From Colwellia psychrerythraea (lineage in GTDB: Bacteria > Pseudomonadota > Gammaproteobacteria > Enterobacterales > Alteromonadaceae), in contig NZ_JQED01000042.1 in assembly GCF_000764225.1 (NCBI RefSeq), forward strand, positions 62,001-126,000: 64,000 nt of DNA, given 5' to 3'. A program made the position numbers and the translations under genes. How positions within the stretch are numbered: the stretch's first letter is position 1; every line of letters begins with the position of its first letter. Shown piece after piece: positions 34,835-44,396 of this stretch. The notes under the pieces are model-generated. The model saw only the letters and a program-made list of their open reading frames with translations, was not told the DNA's origin and searched no databases.

Positions 34835-37216
34835 ATGAAAATCATACCAATAGCAAAAAGCATTATCGCAATTTCGGTTGCCTCTGCGTTATTAGTTAAT
34901 AAGGTGGTAGCAGAAGAGGTAAAAGAGTCAACAATCGATACTAAAGATGTTGAGGTGATTGAAGTGAGAGGTGGTCAAAGGGTTAAAACCCTACGTGAAG
35001 TCCCTGCTTCGGTCAGTGTGATTAGCGGTGAATCATTGAGTCAAATGAAAACTAATAAGTTAGATGACTTATCTCAGTCTTTGCCTAACGTTAGTATTTC
35101 TGAAAATGCGGTACAAGATACTATTTCTATTCGTGGGGTAAATTCAGATCTTCAGGCAGGCGGTGAGCAGTCGGTTGGTATCTTTTTAGATGGTGTTTAT
35201 CATGGGCGAGGTGTGCAATCACGTTTTTCATTTATGGATGTTGATGCGATTGAAGTATTACGTGGTCCTCAAGGAAGTTTATTTGGCAAGAATACCGTTG
35301 GTGGTGTTATTAGCATTTTACCAGCCCAGCCAAGAGACTATTTCGAAGCAAAGCTAACCGCAGGCTATGAATTTGAGTATGAAAAAGTCGATTATTCAGG
35401 TTATATCACTGGGGCACTTAACGACAGCGGATCGTTAACGGGGCGTTTTGCTTTTAAAGGGTCAAATAGTGAAGAAGGCTGGGTTGAAAATGAAGCGAAT
35501 GGTGAAACTATGCCGACCAAGGAAGATAGCGCATTACGTGGCATTTTAAATTGGCAGATAAACGATGACTTTAAAGTTAACTTGCGTGCAGAGACCGGCA
35601 CATTTGAAACAAAAGGTGCTCCATATGAAATTCTCTACTTGGAAGACAGCCAACCAATAACAGCACTTGCTAGAATGTTTGGCGCCGAAGACAATGTTGA
35701 TGGTAAAACCAATATCTCTAACGGTAACTACCCTGGTCTTGGTTTTAATGGCGAAGAGACCCCTTATTTTATGGATGCTAACTTTAGCGAATATGCGCTA
35801 AAAAGTGACTATAAAATAGAACAAGGCACCATTTCCGCTACGATAGCACAATCTAATCTAGACTTTATTCGTTCTCAAGATGCCGATTTTGGCCCTTTAC
35901 CTGTTATCCAGTTTAGTGAGTCAGAAGACTACGAACAGAACAGTGTAGAGTTAAGATTTGTGTCAGAAGATAACGATGACTTTGAATATTTATTTGGTGC
36001 CTTTTGGCAAAGTAGTGACTTATTAGTGGATGCGGTTGCTGATTTCGCAACAGCTCCAGGTACGCCTGTTGCAGGTGCTTTTCCTATTCCCATTGAGCAT
36101 GCTGTAACTAGTCGTTTTAATGAACTTGAACAAGCAACAGATACCTTAGCCGTATTTGGACAAGTTACCTTTGGTTTAACTGAGTCGTTGAAACTTGAAT
36201 TGTCAGGGCGTTATTCAAAAGAAGAAAAAACGGGTCGTCAAACGGTAGAAGTATACGGTGGGACGGGTGATGGTAGTAAGAGTGGTCTGCCGTTAACGAA
36301 CCCAATGGAACTGTTTATTTGGAGTCAGGCCATTATGGAAGCCTACCCGCATTCCGTGCCGTTATCTCGAGAAGAAAACTTGTTTTCACCTTCAGCTAGT
36401 TTGAGTTGGCTTGCCTCTGATACGGCTAGTTATTATGTTTCTGTGAGTAAAGGTTTTAAAGGGGGTGGTTTTAATGCCATCGCTATGTCACCAGACTTAG
36501 ATGAAATTGAATACGAAAATGAAGAAGCCATTTCTTCAGAAATAGGTGGTAAATTTGAGTTCTTCGATGGCACTGTATTACTAAATACTGCTTTGTTTAA
36601 TGTTGCTTATGACAATATGCAAACCACTTTATTTACCGGCGGAACGACGTTTGTTGTTGAAAATGCAGCTAAAGCAACGTCTCGTGGTCTTGAAGCTGAA
36701 TTAAGATGGTTAATAAACGATGAATTTACCCTTGATGCAAACCTTGGCTACATTGATTTTGAATTTGATGATTATAAAAATGCAGGTTGTACTGCACAGC
36801 AAATAATTGACTCGGGTTTAACAGGCTCTGCTTGTGCTGCTGCTGGGCTCAATGATCTTTCAGGTAAAACAAACCAAGATGTGCCTGAAATAACGCTATC
36901 GTTAAGCTTACAGCATGAGTTTGCCATAAACGAGTATGTGGTCACCAGCCGGATTGACAGCAATTATGTTGATGATTTCTTTGCTACTGCAGATTTAGAT
37001 CCTATTACGGTACAAGATGCTTATATTGTTTGGAATGCAGCAGTTAGTGTCGCTTCACCTGATGGGCTTTGGAAAACAGACCTTATCTTTAAGAATATAA
37101 CCGATGAGAGCTATTTTTATTACGCCAATGATGTACCACTATTTGCTGGTTCACAATTTGCTTCCTTTAGCCAACCTAGCACAGTAACGCTGCAATTTAG
37201 TTATCTATTTGAATAG
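34835..37216 (+). CDS. TonB-dependent outer-membrane receptor
   Basis: A 793-residue receptor: signal peptide (IIAISVASALLVNKVVA, cleavage near 26), a short TonB-box-like EVIEVRG region, plug domain (LREVPASVSVISGESL, ISIRGVN, VEVLRGPQGSLFGKNTVGGVIS) and a long beta-barrel ending QFSYLF. The style is that of the sphingomonad/Alteromonadales receptors often found beside lipid, steroid or aromatic degradation genes. It sits inside the catabolic cluster, so it likely imports the substrate. The ligand is unknown. A hairpin (37253-37275) separates it from the next gene. Confidence 0.9.
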   Translation: MKIIPIAKSIIAISVASALLVNKVVAEEVKESTIDTKDVEVIEVRGGQRVKTLREVPASVSVISGESLSQMKTNKLDDLSQSLPNVSISENAVQDTISIRGVNSDLQAGGEQSVGIFLDGVYHGRGVQSRFSFMDVDAIEVLRGPQGSLFGKNTVGGVISILPAQPRDYFEAKLTAGYEFEYEKVDYSGYITGALNDSGSLTGRFAFKGSNSEEGWVENEANGETMPTKEDSALRGILNWQINDDFKVNLRAETGTFETKGAPYEILYLEDSQPITALARMFGAEDNVDGKTNISNGNYPGLGFNGEETPYFMDANFSEYALKSDYKIEQGTISATIAQSNLDFIRSQDADFGPLPVIQFSESEDYEQNSVELRFVSEDNDDFEYLFGAFWQSSDLLVDAVADFATAPGTPVAGAFPIPIEHAVTSRFNELEQATDTLAVFGQVTFGLTESLKLELSGRYSKEEKTGRQTVEVYGGTGDGSKSGLPLTNPMELFIWSQAIMEAYPHSVPLSREENLFSPSASLSWLASDTASYYVSVSKGFKGGGFNAIAMSPDLDEIEYENEEAISSEIGGKFEFFDGTVLLNTALFNVAYDNMQTTLFTGGTTFVVENAAKATSRGLEAELRWLINDEFTLDANLGYIDFEFDDYKNAGCTAQQIIDSGLTGSACAAAGLNDLSGKTNQDVPEITLSLSLQHEFAINEYVVTSRIDSNYVDDFFATADLDPITVQDAYIVWNAAVSVASPDGLWKTDLIFKNITDESYFYYANDVPLFAGSQFASFSQPSTVTLQFSYLFE

Positions 37217-37252
37217 TCACTTAATCAGTATTCAATAAATGATAAATAAACC

Positions 37253-37275
37253 TAGGGGAGCTAATCACTCTCCTA
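37253..37275 (+). terminator. Hairpin between TonB receptor and CoA-transferase gene
   Basis: TAGGGGAG and CTCTCCTA pair with one G-U, followed by ACTTTTAT. A weak terminator or attenuator 36 bp after the receptor stop. Confidence 0.4.
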
Positions 37276-37293
37276 ACTTTTATAAGGTTAGTT

Positions 37294-38455
37294 ATGTCAG
37301 CACTTGCTAATGTAAAAATTTTAGACTTTTCAACGTTATTACCGGGACCTTTTGGCACTTTAGTATTAGCGGATTTAGGTGCCCAGATTTTACGGGTTGA
37401 AGCGCCAAACCGTACTGATTTGACGCGTATCATTGGCGAACTTGATGGTGATGCTTCGTATGCACATCGTTATTTAAATCGTTCGAAAAAATCTATCAGT
37501 TTAGATCTAAAAAAATCTGCTGCAATTGAGATTGTTAAACAACTGATCAGTGAATATGACGTGGTGGTTGAGCAATTTAGACCCGGCGTGATGGATAAAT
37601 TAGGCTTAGGTTACCAAACGTTAAAAGCGATTAATCCTAAAATTATCTATTGCTCATTAACGGGGTATGGCCAAACAGGGCCTTATAAGGATAGGGGAGG
37701 TCATGATAATAACTACTTGGCAATCGCTGGTACGCAAGACTATAGCCGCAGAGCCAATACTGCCCCTGTACCTGCGGGTATTCAAATAGCCGATGTGGCA
37801 GGTGGCTCAATGCACCTAGTCGCAGGCTTATTATCTGCGGTGATACAACGCCTAGAAACAGGTGTTGGGCAACAGATCGATGTCAGTATTACTGATGCCG
37901 CTTTTAGCTTAAATGTTTTTGCTGCCTCAAACTACCTAGGCGCAGAAAAAACAACTGGGCCTGAGCAAGAATTACTAAATGGTCAACAGTTTTATGATTA
38001 CTACCAAACGAATGACGAGCGTTATTTATCAGTCGGTGGATTAGAACCGCAATTTAAAAAAGCGTTGTGCGAAGCTGTAGGACAATCAGCATTAGTCGAG
38101 TTAGCCCTTTCCCCTAGATTAGCGGATCAGCAAGCATTTAAAGCTAAATTAACTGATATTTTTAAGTCGCAGGATTTTGCTTATTGGAAAAAATTATTTC
38201 GTTCAATTGATGCCTGTGTTAACCATGGATGAAGCTTGTCAGCATGAACAAATTAATAGCCGAGAAATGATTGTCGAGGTTGATGGTATTAAACAAGTGG
38301 GCTGTGCAATCAAAATGTCAGCTAGCCCTGCCAAGTATCATTTTAAAGGGTGTAGCTTAGGTGAACACAACCAAATCTTACAGCAAGAGTTTGGCTTTAG
38401 TGAACAACAAGTTGATCAGCTTAAAGCTGATGGTATTTTTGGAAAACAATCTTAG
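37294..38455 (+). pseudogene. CaiB/AMACR-type family III CoA-transferase or racemase, frameshifted
   Basis: The first frame (37294-38232, 312 codons) gives a class III CoA-transferase fold: ILDFSTLLPGPFGTLVLADLGA, VVVEQFRPGVMDKLGL, His137 in RGGHDNNYLA and catalytic Asp167 in GIQIADVAGGSMHLVAGLL. These are the alpha-methylacyl-CoA racemase positions. At about 38213-38224 the frame breaks after DACV; the overlapping frame continues with PVLTMDEACQHEQINSRE to 38455, so the C-terminal 75 residues are out of frame. Family members read DACVTPVL here. An 11-bp slip between two copies of CCTGTGTTA would produce exactly this sequence. It may be a real mutation or a sequencing error. AMACR is preferred over a transferase from the motifs and the beta-oxidation context. 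Confidence 0.8.
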
Positions 38456-38465
38456 GAGATAAAAA

Positions 38466-39635
38466 ATGAGTCAAGTTATTGTAGCCGGTGTCGGCATGAC
38501 AAAGTTTTGTAAACCGGGCCAACAAGAGCCTTATCGGGTAATGGCAGCTAAAGCGGTCAATCTTGCCTTAGCTGATGCGGGTATTGACGCAACAAAAATT
38601 CAACAAGCCTTTGGTGCTTATATTTATGGTGACAGTACCTGTGCACAACATGCATTTTATGATGTTATTCAAAGTGGTATTCCTGTTGTTAATGTCAATA
38701 ACAATTGTTCTAGTGGGTCAACAGCATTATTTTTAGCAAGACAAGCGATACTCTCGGGTGAAATTGACTGTGCACTAGCTTTTGGTTTTGAGGAGATGCA
38801 ACCGGGCGCACTAGGTTCAGGTTGGGATGATAGAGAAAGTCCTTTTGATCGCGCAAAGCCGGTGTTAGATAAGTTTAATGCTCCTGATGGTCCACTAGCA
38901 TTGCAAGCCTTTGGGGCTGCAGGTCGTCATTACATGGATTTATATGGTGCTGAAGCCGATATTTTTGCCAAAGTATCAGCAAAGTCTCGTAGTCATGCGG
39001 TGCATAATCCTTACTCTATGTTTACCAAACCACTGACTTATCAAGACGTGCTCAATGATAAAGTTATTTATGATGGATATATGACGCGAACAATGGCTTG
39101 TCCGCCAACTTGTGGCGCTGCCGCGACTATTGTATGTAGCGAAGCATTTGCTGCAAGACATGGCATTACTCATGGGGTGAAAATTCTAGCGCAGGCGATG
39201 GCTACAGATACTGAAAAATCATGGCAAGACCCTATTTATGCGGCGGGTAAGGGCATGACGGAAATTGCCGCTAAGAAAGTATATAACATGGCTGGCATTA
39301 GTCCTGAAGATGTTGATGTTATTGAATTACATGATTGCTTTACCACCAATGAAGTGATCAGTTATGAAGGCTTAGGACTTTGCCCTGAAGGTGGTGCTGC
39401 GGAGTTTATTGACAAGGGTGATAATACCTACGGAGGAAAGTTTGTCATTGGTCCATCTGGTGGCTTGATGTCCAAAGGTCACCCTATAGGTGCAACAGGA
39501 TTAGCACAATGTACTGAGCTAACTTGGCATTTACGTGGTCAAGCAGGCGCACGTCAAGTGGAAGGTGCGAGATTAGCTTTGCAGCATAATGTTGGCCTTG
39601 GTGGGGCTGTTGTTGTCACGCTGTACGGAAAATAA
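38466..39635 (+). CDS. SCP-x-type thiolase / lipid-transfer protein
   Basis: Thiolase-fold enzyme of 389 residues: nucleophile Cys81 in NVNNNCSSGSTALFLARQ, HDCFTTNEVISYEGLGLCPEGGA, and GGLMSKGHPIGATGLAQC. These match the SCP-2 thiolase clade (Thiolase_C_1/SCP-x) rather than FadA. Such enzymes cleave branched 3-ketoacyl-CoAs, including sterol side-chain and pristanoyl-type substrates, or act as retro-aldol enzymes with a DUF35 partner. No DUF35 gene is present in this window. It follows the CoA-transferase/racemase gene by 10 bp with AGGAG ahead of the ATG. Confidence 0.87.
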   Translation: MSQVIVAGVGMTKFCKPGQQEPYRVMAAKAVNLALADAGIDATKIQQAFGAYIYGDSTCAQHAFYDVIQSGIPVVNVNNNCSSGSTALFLARQAILSGEIDCALAFGFEEMQPGALGSGWDDRESPFDRAKPVLDKFNAPDGPLALQAFGAAGRHYMDLYGAEADIFAKVSAKSRSHAVHNPYSMFTKPLTYQDVLNDKVIYDGYMTRTMACPPTCGAAATIVCSEAFAARHGITHGVKILAQAMATDTEKSWQDPIYAAGKGMTEIAAKKVYNMAGISPEDVDVIELHDCFTTNEVISYEGLGLCPEGGAAEFIDKGDNTYGGKFVIGPSGGLMSKGHPIGATGLAQCTELTWHLRGQAGARQVEGARLALQHNVGLGGAVVVTLYGK

Positions 39636-39641
39636 AAAAAC

Positions 39642-39669
39642 GACTCGAATTACTCCGGTTACTCGAGTC
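39642..39669 (+). terminator. Short hairpin after the thiolase gene
   Basis: GACTCGA and TCGAGTC form a perfect 7-bp stem a few bases after the thiolase stop, followed by TTAATC. Possible partial terminator inside the cluster. Confidence 0.35.
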
Positions 39670-39719
39670 TTAATCACTAACAACGGCGGTAAGTTGTAAT
39701 TGAAGACGGGGAATAGAAA

Positions 39720-41324
39720 ATGTTCAACTATATTATTGTTGGTGCTGGCTCTGCAGGTTGTGTTTTAGCTGCGCGTCTCACCGAAAATCCTAATATTTCT
39801 GTTTGTTTATTAGAAGCGGGGGGGCCCGATAACAGTGTTTTTATTCATGCTCCAGCAGGTGTGGCAGCAATGTTACCCACGAAGATAAATAACTGGGCAT
39901 TTGAAACTATTCCTCAACAAGGTCTAAATGGTCGTAAAGGTTATCAACCTCGGGGAAAAACCCTCGGTGGCTGTTCTTCTACCAATGCCATGTTGTATGT
40001 GCGCGGTAATAAATGGGATTACGATAATTGGTCTGCCCTAGGAAATAATGGCTGGAGTTATGAAGAAGTCCTGCCTTACTTTAAAAAATCTGAAGGTAAT
40101 GAGTATTTTTCTAACCAATACCATAATCAAGACGGTCCCTTGGGTGTCTCAAATGCAACAGCTGCTAGTAATACCAATGACATGTTTATTGCCTCTTGTC
40201 AGGAACAGGGGCTGAAACATAATGATGATTATAATGGCGTTGAACAAGAAGGCTGTTTTATGTATCAACGTACGGTGAAGAACGGTGAACGATGCAGCGC
40301 AGCTAAAGCCTTTTTAACACCAAATTTAAGCCGTCCCAATTTAACAGTCATTACTCATGCCTTAACTGAAAAAGTATTATTTGAAGGTAAAAAAGCCGTA
40401 GGTATCCGGTATAAAAAAGATAAACAATCAGTCGATATTCATTGTGATAAAGAGGTGATTCTTAGTGGTGGTGCTTTTGGTTCCCCGCAGGTATTAATGC
40501 TCTCAGGGGTTGGTCCAAAAGAGCACTTACAGGACAAACAAGTTCCACTCGTGCACCACTTAGCTGGCGTAGGTCAAAACTTACAAGACCACATTGATTA
40601 TGTACAAACGTATAGAGTTGCCAGTAGTGATGATACTTTTGGTTTATCACTGAAAGGTGGCACCAGCATGCTTAAATCGATGTTTGAATGGAAAAATAAG
40701 CGTTCGGGCAAAGTGACCAGTACGCTGGCTGAATCAGGCGCGTTTTTTAGTACACAAGAGAATGTAGTTGCGCCAGATGCACAGTTAGTTTTTGTTCCAG
40801 GTATCGTTGATGATCATGCTCGTACGGTGAATTTTGGTCATGGTTACAGTTGTCATATTACGGTGCTTCGTCCTGATAGCACAGGTGTAGTAAAACTCAA
40901 GAGTAATAATCCAGAAGACCCGTTAGCGATAGATCCTAAGTTTTTTGATAATGAAAAAGACTTGGAGCTGATCAAACGCGGTGCAAAAAAAATGCGCGCA
41001 ATTCTTGAAAGTACTCCTTTTGATGGTATTCGTCAAAAGTTGCTGTTTCCTCTTGAAAAAGGTGATGAGCTTGCACTAGAGCAGGACATTCGTAACCGCT
41101 CAGACACTCAATACCATCCCGCTTGTACTTGTAAAATGGGCTCTGAAAATGATGTCATGGCTGTGGTTGACCACGAGCTTAAAGTTCATGGCATAAAGGG
41201 AATAAGAGTAGCGGACGCATCTATTATGCCCAAATTAGTCAGCGGTAATACCAACGCGCCCACTATCATGATAGGTGAAAAAGCTGCCGATATGATTCTA
41301 GCTGATTATGAGGCTTCACTATGA
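39720..41324 (+). CDS. GMC-family FAD alcohol oxidase/dehydrogenase
   Basis: A 534-residue glucose-methanol-choline oxidoreductase. The FAD-binding [13 protein letters not shown] is near residues 8-20, LLEAGG follows, GMC signature 1 is [18 protein letters not shown] and signature 2 is [16 protein letters not shown]. The active-site histidine is in [10 protein letters not shown] and the partner Asn in [18 protein letters not shown]. It is close to choline dehydrogenase and AlkJ-like alcohol dehydrogenases. With the following aldehyde dehydrogenase it would oxidise a primary alcohol to an acid. Its stop overlaps the next gene by four bases (ATGA). Confidence 0.9.
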   Translation: MFNYIIVGAGSAGCVLAARLTENPNISVCLLEAGGPDNSVFIHAPAGVAAMLPTKINNWAFETIPQQGLNGRKGYQPRGKTLGGCSSTNAMLYVRGNKWDYDNWSALGNNGWSYEEVLPYFKKSEGNEYFSNQYHNQDGPLGVSNATAASNTNDMFIASCQEQGLKHNDDYNGVEQEGCFMYQRTVKNGERCSAAKAFLTPNLSRPNLTVITHALTEKVLFEGKKAVGIRYKKDKQSVDIHCDKEVILSGGAFGSPQVLMLSGVGPKEHLQDKQVPLVHHLAGVGQNLQDHIDYVQTYRVASSDDTFGLSLKGGTSMLKSMFEWKNKRSGKVTSTLAESGAFFSTQENVVAPDAQLVFVPGIVDDHARTVNFGHGYSCHITVLRPDSTGVVKLKSNNPEDPLAIDPKFFDNEKDLELIKRGAKKMRAILESTPFDGIRQKLLFPLEKGDELALEQDIRNRSDTQYHPACTCKMGSENDVMAVVDHELKVHGIKGIRVADASIMPKLVSGNTNAPTIMIGEKAADMILADYEASL

Positions 41325-41821
41325 GTGACGTGATAGACGAGTCAACAGTAAAGTTAGCCAAAACAACACTAAATCGAAAAATTTACTGGGATGACCTTAC
41401 AGAAGGAGAGCAGTTTTCTTATGGCCATTATCAAGTCACTGCGCATGAGATTATTGAATTTGCCACGCGTTATGATCCTATGGAGTTTCATGTCGACCCA
41501 GAAAAAGCCAAGGTATCACCTATAGGAGCGCTGTGTGCTAGTGGCATACATACTTTAGGCATAATGCAGCGTTTAACTTTTGATAATATTTATGTTAATT
41601 GGCATATCGTTGCAGGGAGAGAGCTCAGAAAGTGTCAATTTCGATTACCTGTTTTAGTTAATGATTGCCTAACGGTAAACATGACTATTGTTAAACTAAG
41701 CGAAGATACTCGAATTGACAGAGGAAATGCAGCGTTAACGTTTGATGTGAAAAATGCCAAAGGAAAAACGGTATTGGAAGTGGAAGGAGAAATTGTTTTG
41801 CAAAGAACGCCGAGTGTTTGA
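41321..41821 (+). CDS. MaoC-like hydratase
   Basis: A 166-residue hot-dog-fold protein related to (R)-specific enoyl-CoA hydratases; the D-x4-H pair is present in [16 protein letters not shown], followed by [17 protein letters not shown]. It overlaps the GMC gene by four bases, so the two are translationally coupled. This third MaoC protein suggests the pathway needs hydration of more than one enoyl-CoA shape, or that it acts on a dienoyl or unsaturated intermediate. Substrate not determined. Confidence 0.82.
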   Translation: MSDVIDESTVKLAKTTLNRKIYWDDLTEGEQFSYGHYQVTAHEIIEFATRYDPMEFHVDPEKAKVSPIGALCASGIHTLGIMQRLTFDNIYVNWHIVAGRELRKCQFRLPVLVNDCLTVNMTIVKLSEDTRIDRGNAALTFDVKNAKGKTVLEVEGEIVLQRTPSV

Positions 41822-41924
41822 TGACTTTACTGATCATTAACCCGATAAATACGCCTATCAAAGGCAGAGTTCTATGGCTGCTTGAGACAAAAACAATACC
41901 AATGTAATTAAATGAGAAACAATT

Positions 41925-43301
41925 ATGTCAACCCTTGATATCAATAATGCCGTAACGCGGCAACGCGATTTTTTTAATAGCAATGAAACACATGCTTATG
42001 AATTTCGAATTACTCAGCTGAAAAAATTGCAAAAAGTTATTTTAGAAAACAAAGAGCGGTTTGTTGAAGCCTTGCATAAAGATTTGGGGCGACCAGAATT
42101 TGAGGCTTACTTTGAATTAGTCATTTTGTATGATGATTTAAAAGACGCTATTAAACATTTAAAAAAATGGATGAAACCACAACGGGTTAAAACCAACCTC
42201 TTAAGCCAGCCAGGAAAGAGCCGAATTGAATACTGCCCGTTAGGTAATGTCTTAATTTTAGTCCCCTACAATTACCCTGTGTTGTTAGCATTTCAGCCTT
42301 TAATTGGTGCAATTGCTGCAGGCAACACCGCCATTGTTAAACCATCATCCTTAACACCAGCAACTTCTGCTTTAATTGCAGAAGTTATTAAGGCAACTTA
42401 TCCGGACAAATATGTCAGTTGCCTGCTGGGAAGCACGGAAGTCACTAATCAATTACTTGAAAATAAGTTTGACCATATTTTCTTTACCGGTAGCCCAAAT
42501 GTTGGTCGTATTATTATGGCAGCGGCAGCAAAGCATTTGACACCTGTTACTTTGGAGTTAGGCGGCAAATCACCAACGATTGTGCATAACGATTGCAAAC
42601 TAGATTTGACCGTCAAACGCATATTATCAGGCCGCTTTTTAAATGCCGGACAAACCTGTATAGCACCTGATCATGTCTATGTTCATCGTGATATTAAAGA
42701 AGCCTTTCTAGAAAAAGCCAAAGAAGTTATTGTAGACTGGTATGGCTCAGACCCTATCAAAAGCAAAGATTTTTCTCGCATAATTAATGAGCGTCACTTC
42801 AAACGAGTTAGCGAACTTATTCCTAAAGACAGGGTAGTGGTGGGCGGACAAACCGATGAGAATGAAAAGTTCATTGCTCCGACACTGTTAAGAGATATTA
42901 CCCATGACGATGACATCATGCAGGAAGAGATTTTTGGTCCAGTTTTACCGGTATTAGAGTTTTCTGATATCGCTGATGTTTGTCAACAAATAGCCAAACT
43001 GCCGCAACATCCATTAGCTATGTATATCTTTACAGAAGACAAACAATTTGAGCAAACACTGGTGAAAAAAATACGTTGTGGCGGAGTTAATGTAAATAAT
43101 ACCTTGATGCATGCTGTTAATAGCCATTTACCTTTTGGTGGCGTTGGTGAAAGTGGTATGGGCTCCTATCATGGCAAGTTATCATTTGATTTATTTAGCC
43201 ATAAAAAAAGTGTGATTAAATCGGCTACTTGGCTAGATATACCGCTCAGATATGCACCTTATGGCAATAAGGTTAAGTTATTAAAATCGCTTTTTCGTTA
43301 A
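41925..43301 (+). CDS. Class 3-type aldehyde dehydrogenase
   Basis: NAD(P)-dependent aldehyde dehydrogenase of 458 residues, the shorter ALDH3/coniferyl-aldehyde type. Catalytic Cys245 in GRFLNAGQTCIAPDHV and Glu211 in VTLELGGKSPT; cofactor motif FFTGSPNVGR (187-195). The C-terminus ends in a partly hydrophobic, basic segment (WLDIPLRYAPYGNKVKLLKSLFR), reminiscent of the membrane-associating end of fatty aldehyde dehydrogenases. Next to the GMC alcohol enzyme, it would convert a long or isoprenoid aldehyde to the acid that the acyl-CoA ligase activates. Confidence 0.9.
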   Translation: MSTLDINNAVTRQRDFFNSNETHAYEFRITQLKKLQKVILENKERFVEALHKDLGRPEFEAYFELVILYDDLKDAIKHLKKWMKPQRVKTNLLSQPGKSRIEYCPLGNVLILVPYNYPVLLAFQPLIGAIAAGNTAIVKPSSLTPATSALIAEVIKATYPDKYVSCLLGSTEVTNQLLENKFDHIFFTGSPNVGRIIMAAAAKHLTPVTLELGGKSPTIVHNDCKLDLTVKRILSGRFLNAGQTCIAPDHVYVHRDIKEAFLEKAKEVIVDWYGSDPIKSKDFSRIINERHFKRVSELIPKDRVVVGGQTDENEKFIAPTLLRDITHDDDIMQEEIFGPVLPVLEFSDIADVCQQIAKLPQHPLAMYIFTEDKQFEQTLVKKIRCGGVNVNNTLMHAVNSHLPFGGVGESGMGSYHGKLSFDLFSHKKSVIKSATWLDIPLRYAPYGNKVKLLKSLFR

Positions 43302-43390
43302 GTTTTTTTATTAACGTTAAACTCTCTTTATTTAAATTTATTAATCAACTGAATGCACTAAAAGTGTTTCTATTATTAAGTGAACCTACC

Positions 43391-44116
43391 ATGAAAAATT
43401 TAGTATTAGCTGACGAGCAGCAAGGCGTTTTAACCATAACGCTAAATAGACCGATGAAAAAAAATGCCATTAACGCTGCCATGTATAAATTACTGTGTGA
43501 GCAGTTAACCTATGCCAATGAAGCAGAGCATATACACTGTTTGCTGATTCAAGGCGATGACAGTTGCTTTACGGCCGGTAATGATTTTGCTGAGTCAGGT
43601 AACGAAGAGGAGCTTTCTGCCTTTGTCTTTATAGAGCAACTAGCCACCTTTACCAAACCTATTGTTGCAGCTGTTGCGGGGCCAGCCGTCGGTATTGGCA
43701 CTACCTTATTGCTGCAATGCGATATGATTATTGCAGCAAATAACAGTAAATTTATTCTACCTTTTTCACACTTAGGTATTTGTTTGGAAGCCGGAGCAAG
43801 TTTACTGCTGCCATTAAAAGTGGGTCATAATAGAGCATTTGAGTTGGCTGTATTAGGGGAGCCCTTCACCGCAGAGCAAGCCAATCAATACGGTATAGTC
43901 AATCAGGTTTGTCAACCCAGTGAAGTGATTGCGAAGGCATTAAATGTTGCACAAACTATAGCCAAATTACCTGCAGACTCAGTACAAACTAGTCGAAAGC
44001 TGATGCGCCAATCAACAGACAAGTTGATGTTGGATGTTCTAAACAATGAAAAAGACGAAGTGACTCGTTTGTTGAAAAGTGAATATTGTCAGTCAATATT
44101 GAGTAAATTTTCTTAA
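43391..44116 (+). CDS. Crotonase-family protein, probable delta3,delta2-enoyl-CoA isomerase
   Basis: A 241-residue enoyl-CoA hydratase/isomerase-fold protein. The first hydratase glutamate is absent (PAVGIGTTLLLQCD) while the second region reads PFSHLGICLEAGAS, matching the FSHLG-x3-E pattern of ECI2-type isomerases that shift a double bond from position 3 to 2. Oxyanion loop CFTAGNDFAES. The ATG at 43391 is used; the GTG at 43364 would add nine residues not expected in the family. An isomerase fits degradation of an unsaturated chain. Last gene of the plus-strand catabolic arm. Confidence 0.82.
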   Translation: MKNLVLADEQQGVLTITLNRPMKKNAINAAMYKLLCEQLTYANEAEHIHCLLIQGDDSCFTAGNDFAESGNEEELSAFVFIEQLATFTKPIVAAVAGPAVGIGTTLLLQCDMIIAANNSKFILPFSHLGICLEAGASLLLPLKVGHNRAFELAVLGEPFTAEQANQYGIVNQVCQPSEVIAKALNVAQTIAKLPADSVQTSRKLMRQSTDKLMLDVLNNEKDEVTRLLKSEYCQSILSKFS

Positions 44117-44190
44117 TCAATCAGGCGTGAAGAAAACTTGTTAATTGACGAAATGCCAAGCTTGATGAGTCGAGGCAATAAGCTTAGTGT

Positions 44191-44228
44191 CACAATAAAC
44201 TAATAAAGCGGCTTATAGTTTTATTGTG
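44191..44228 (+). terminator. Hairpin after the isomerase gene
   Basis: CACAATAAACT and AGTTTTATTGTG pair with one bulged base, 75 bp after the stop. End of the catabolic cluster. Confidence 0.45.
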
Positions 44229-44367
44229 AGCGCTGCTATTAGGGGGCGTAATTTACTCTAACGTCAGCTCTCACAGATGCTTTTAACGCAATGTACTAAG
44301 AACATTGAGTTTTATTGAGAGAAATGAACTATTTTGTTGTTACATTAGTATGGGATAGTGACCTTTT

Positions 44368-44396
44368 CATTAATTAAATACCTTATTTAATTAATG
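44368..44396 (-). terminator. Hairpin overlapping the 3' end of the LuxR gene
   Basis: CATTAATTAAAT and ATTTAATTAATG are perfect 12-bp arms around five bases; the stem includes the stop codon and last codons of the regulator gene. On the gene's strand it is followed by AAAAGG, not a U-run. Confidence 0.5.

Noticed and set aside
38177..38455. 92-codon frame as an independent small gene
   Set aside because: Its sequence continues the CoA-transferase/racemase fold exactly where the upstream frame breaks, so it is the displaced C-terminus, not a separate gene.
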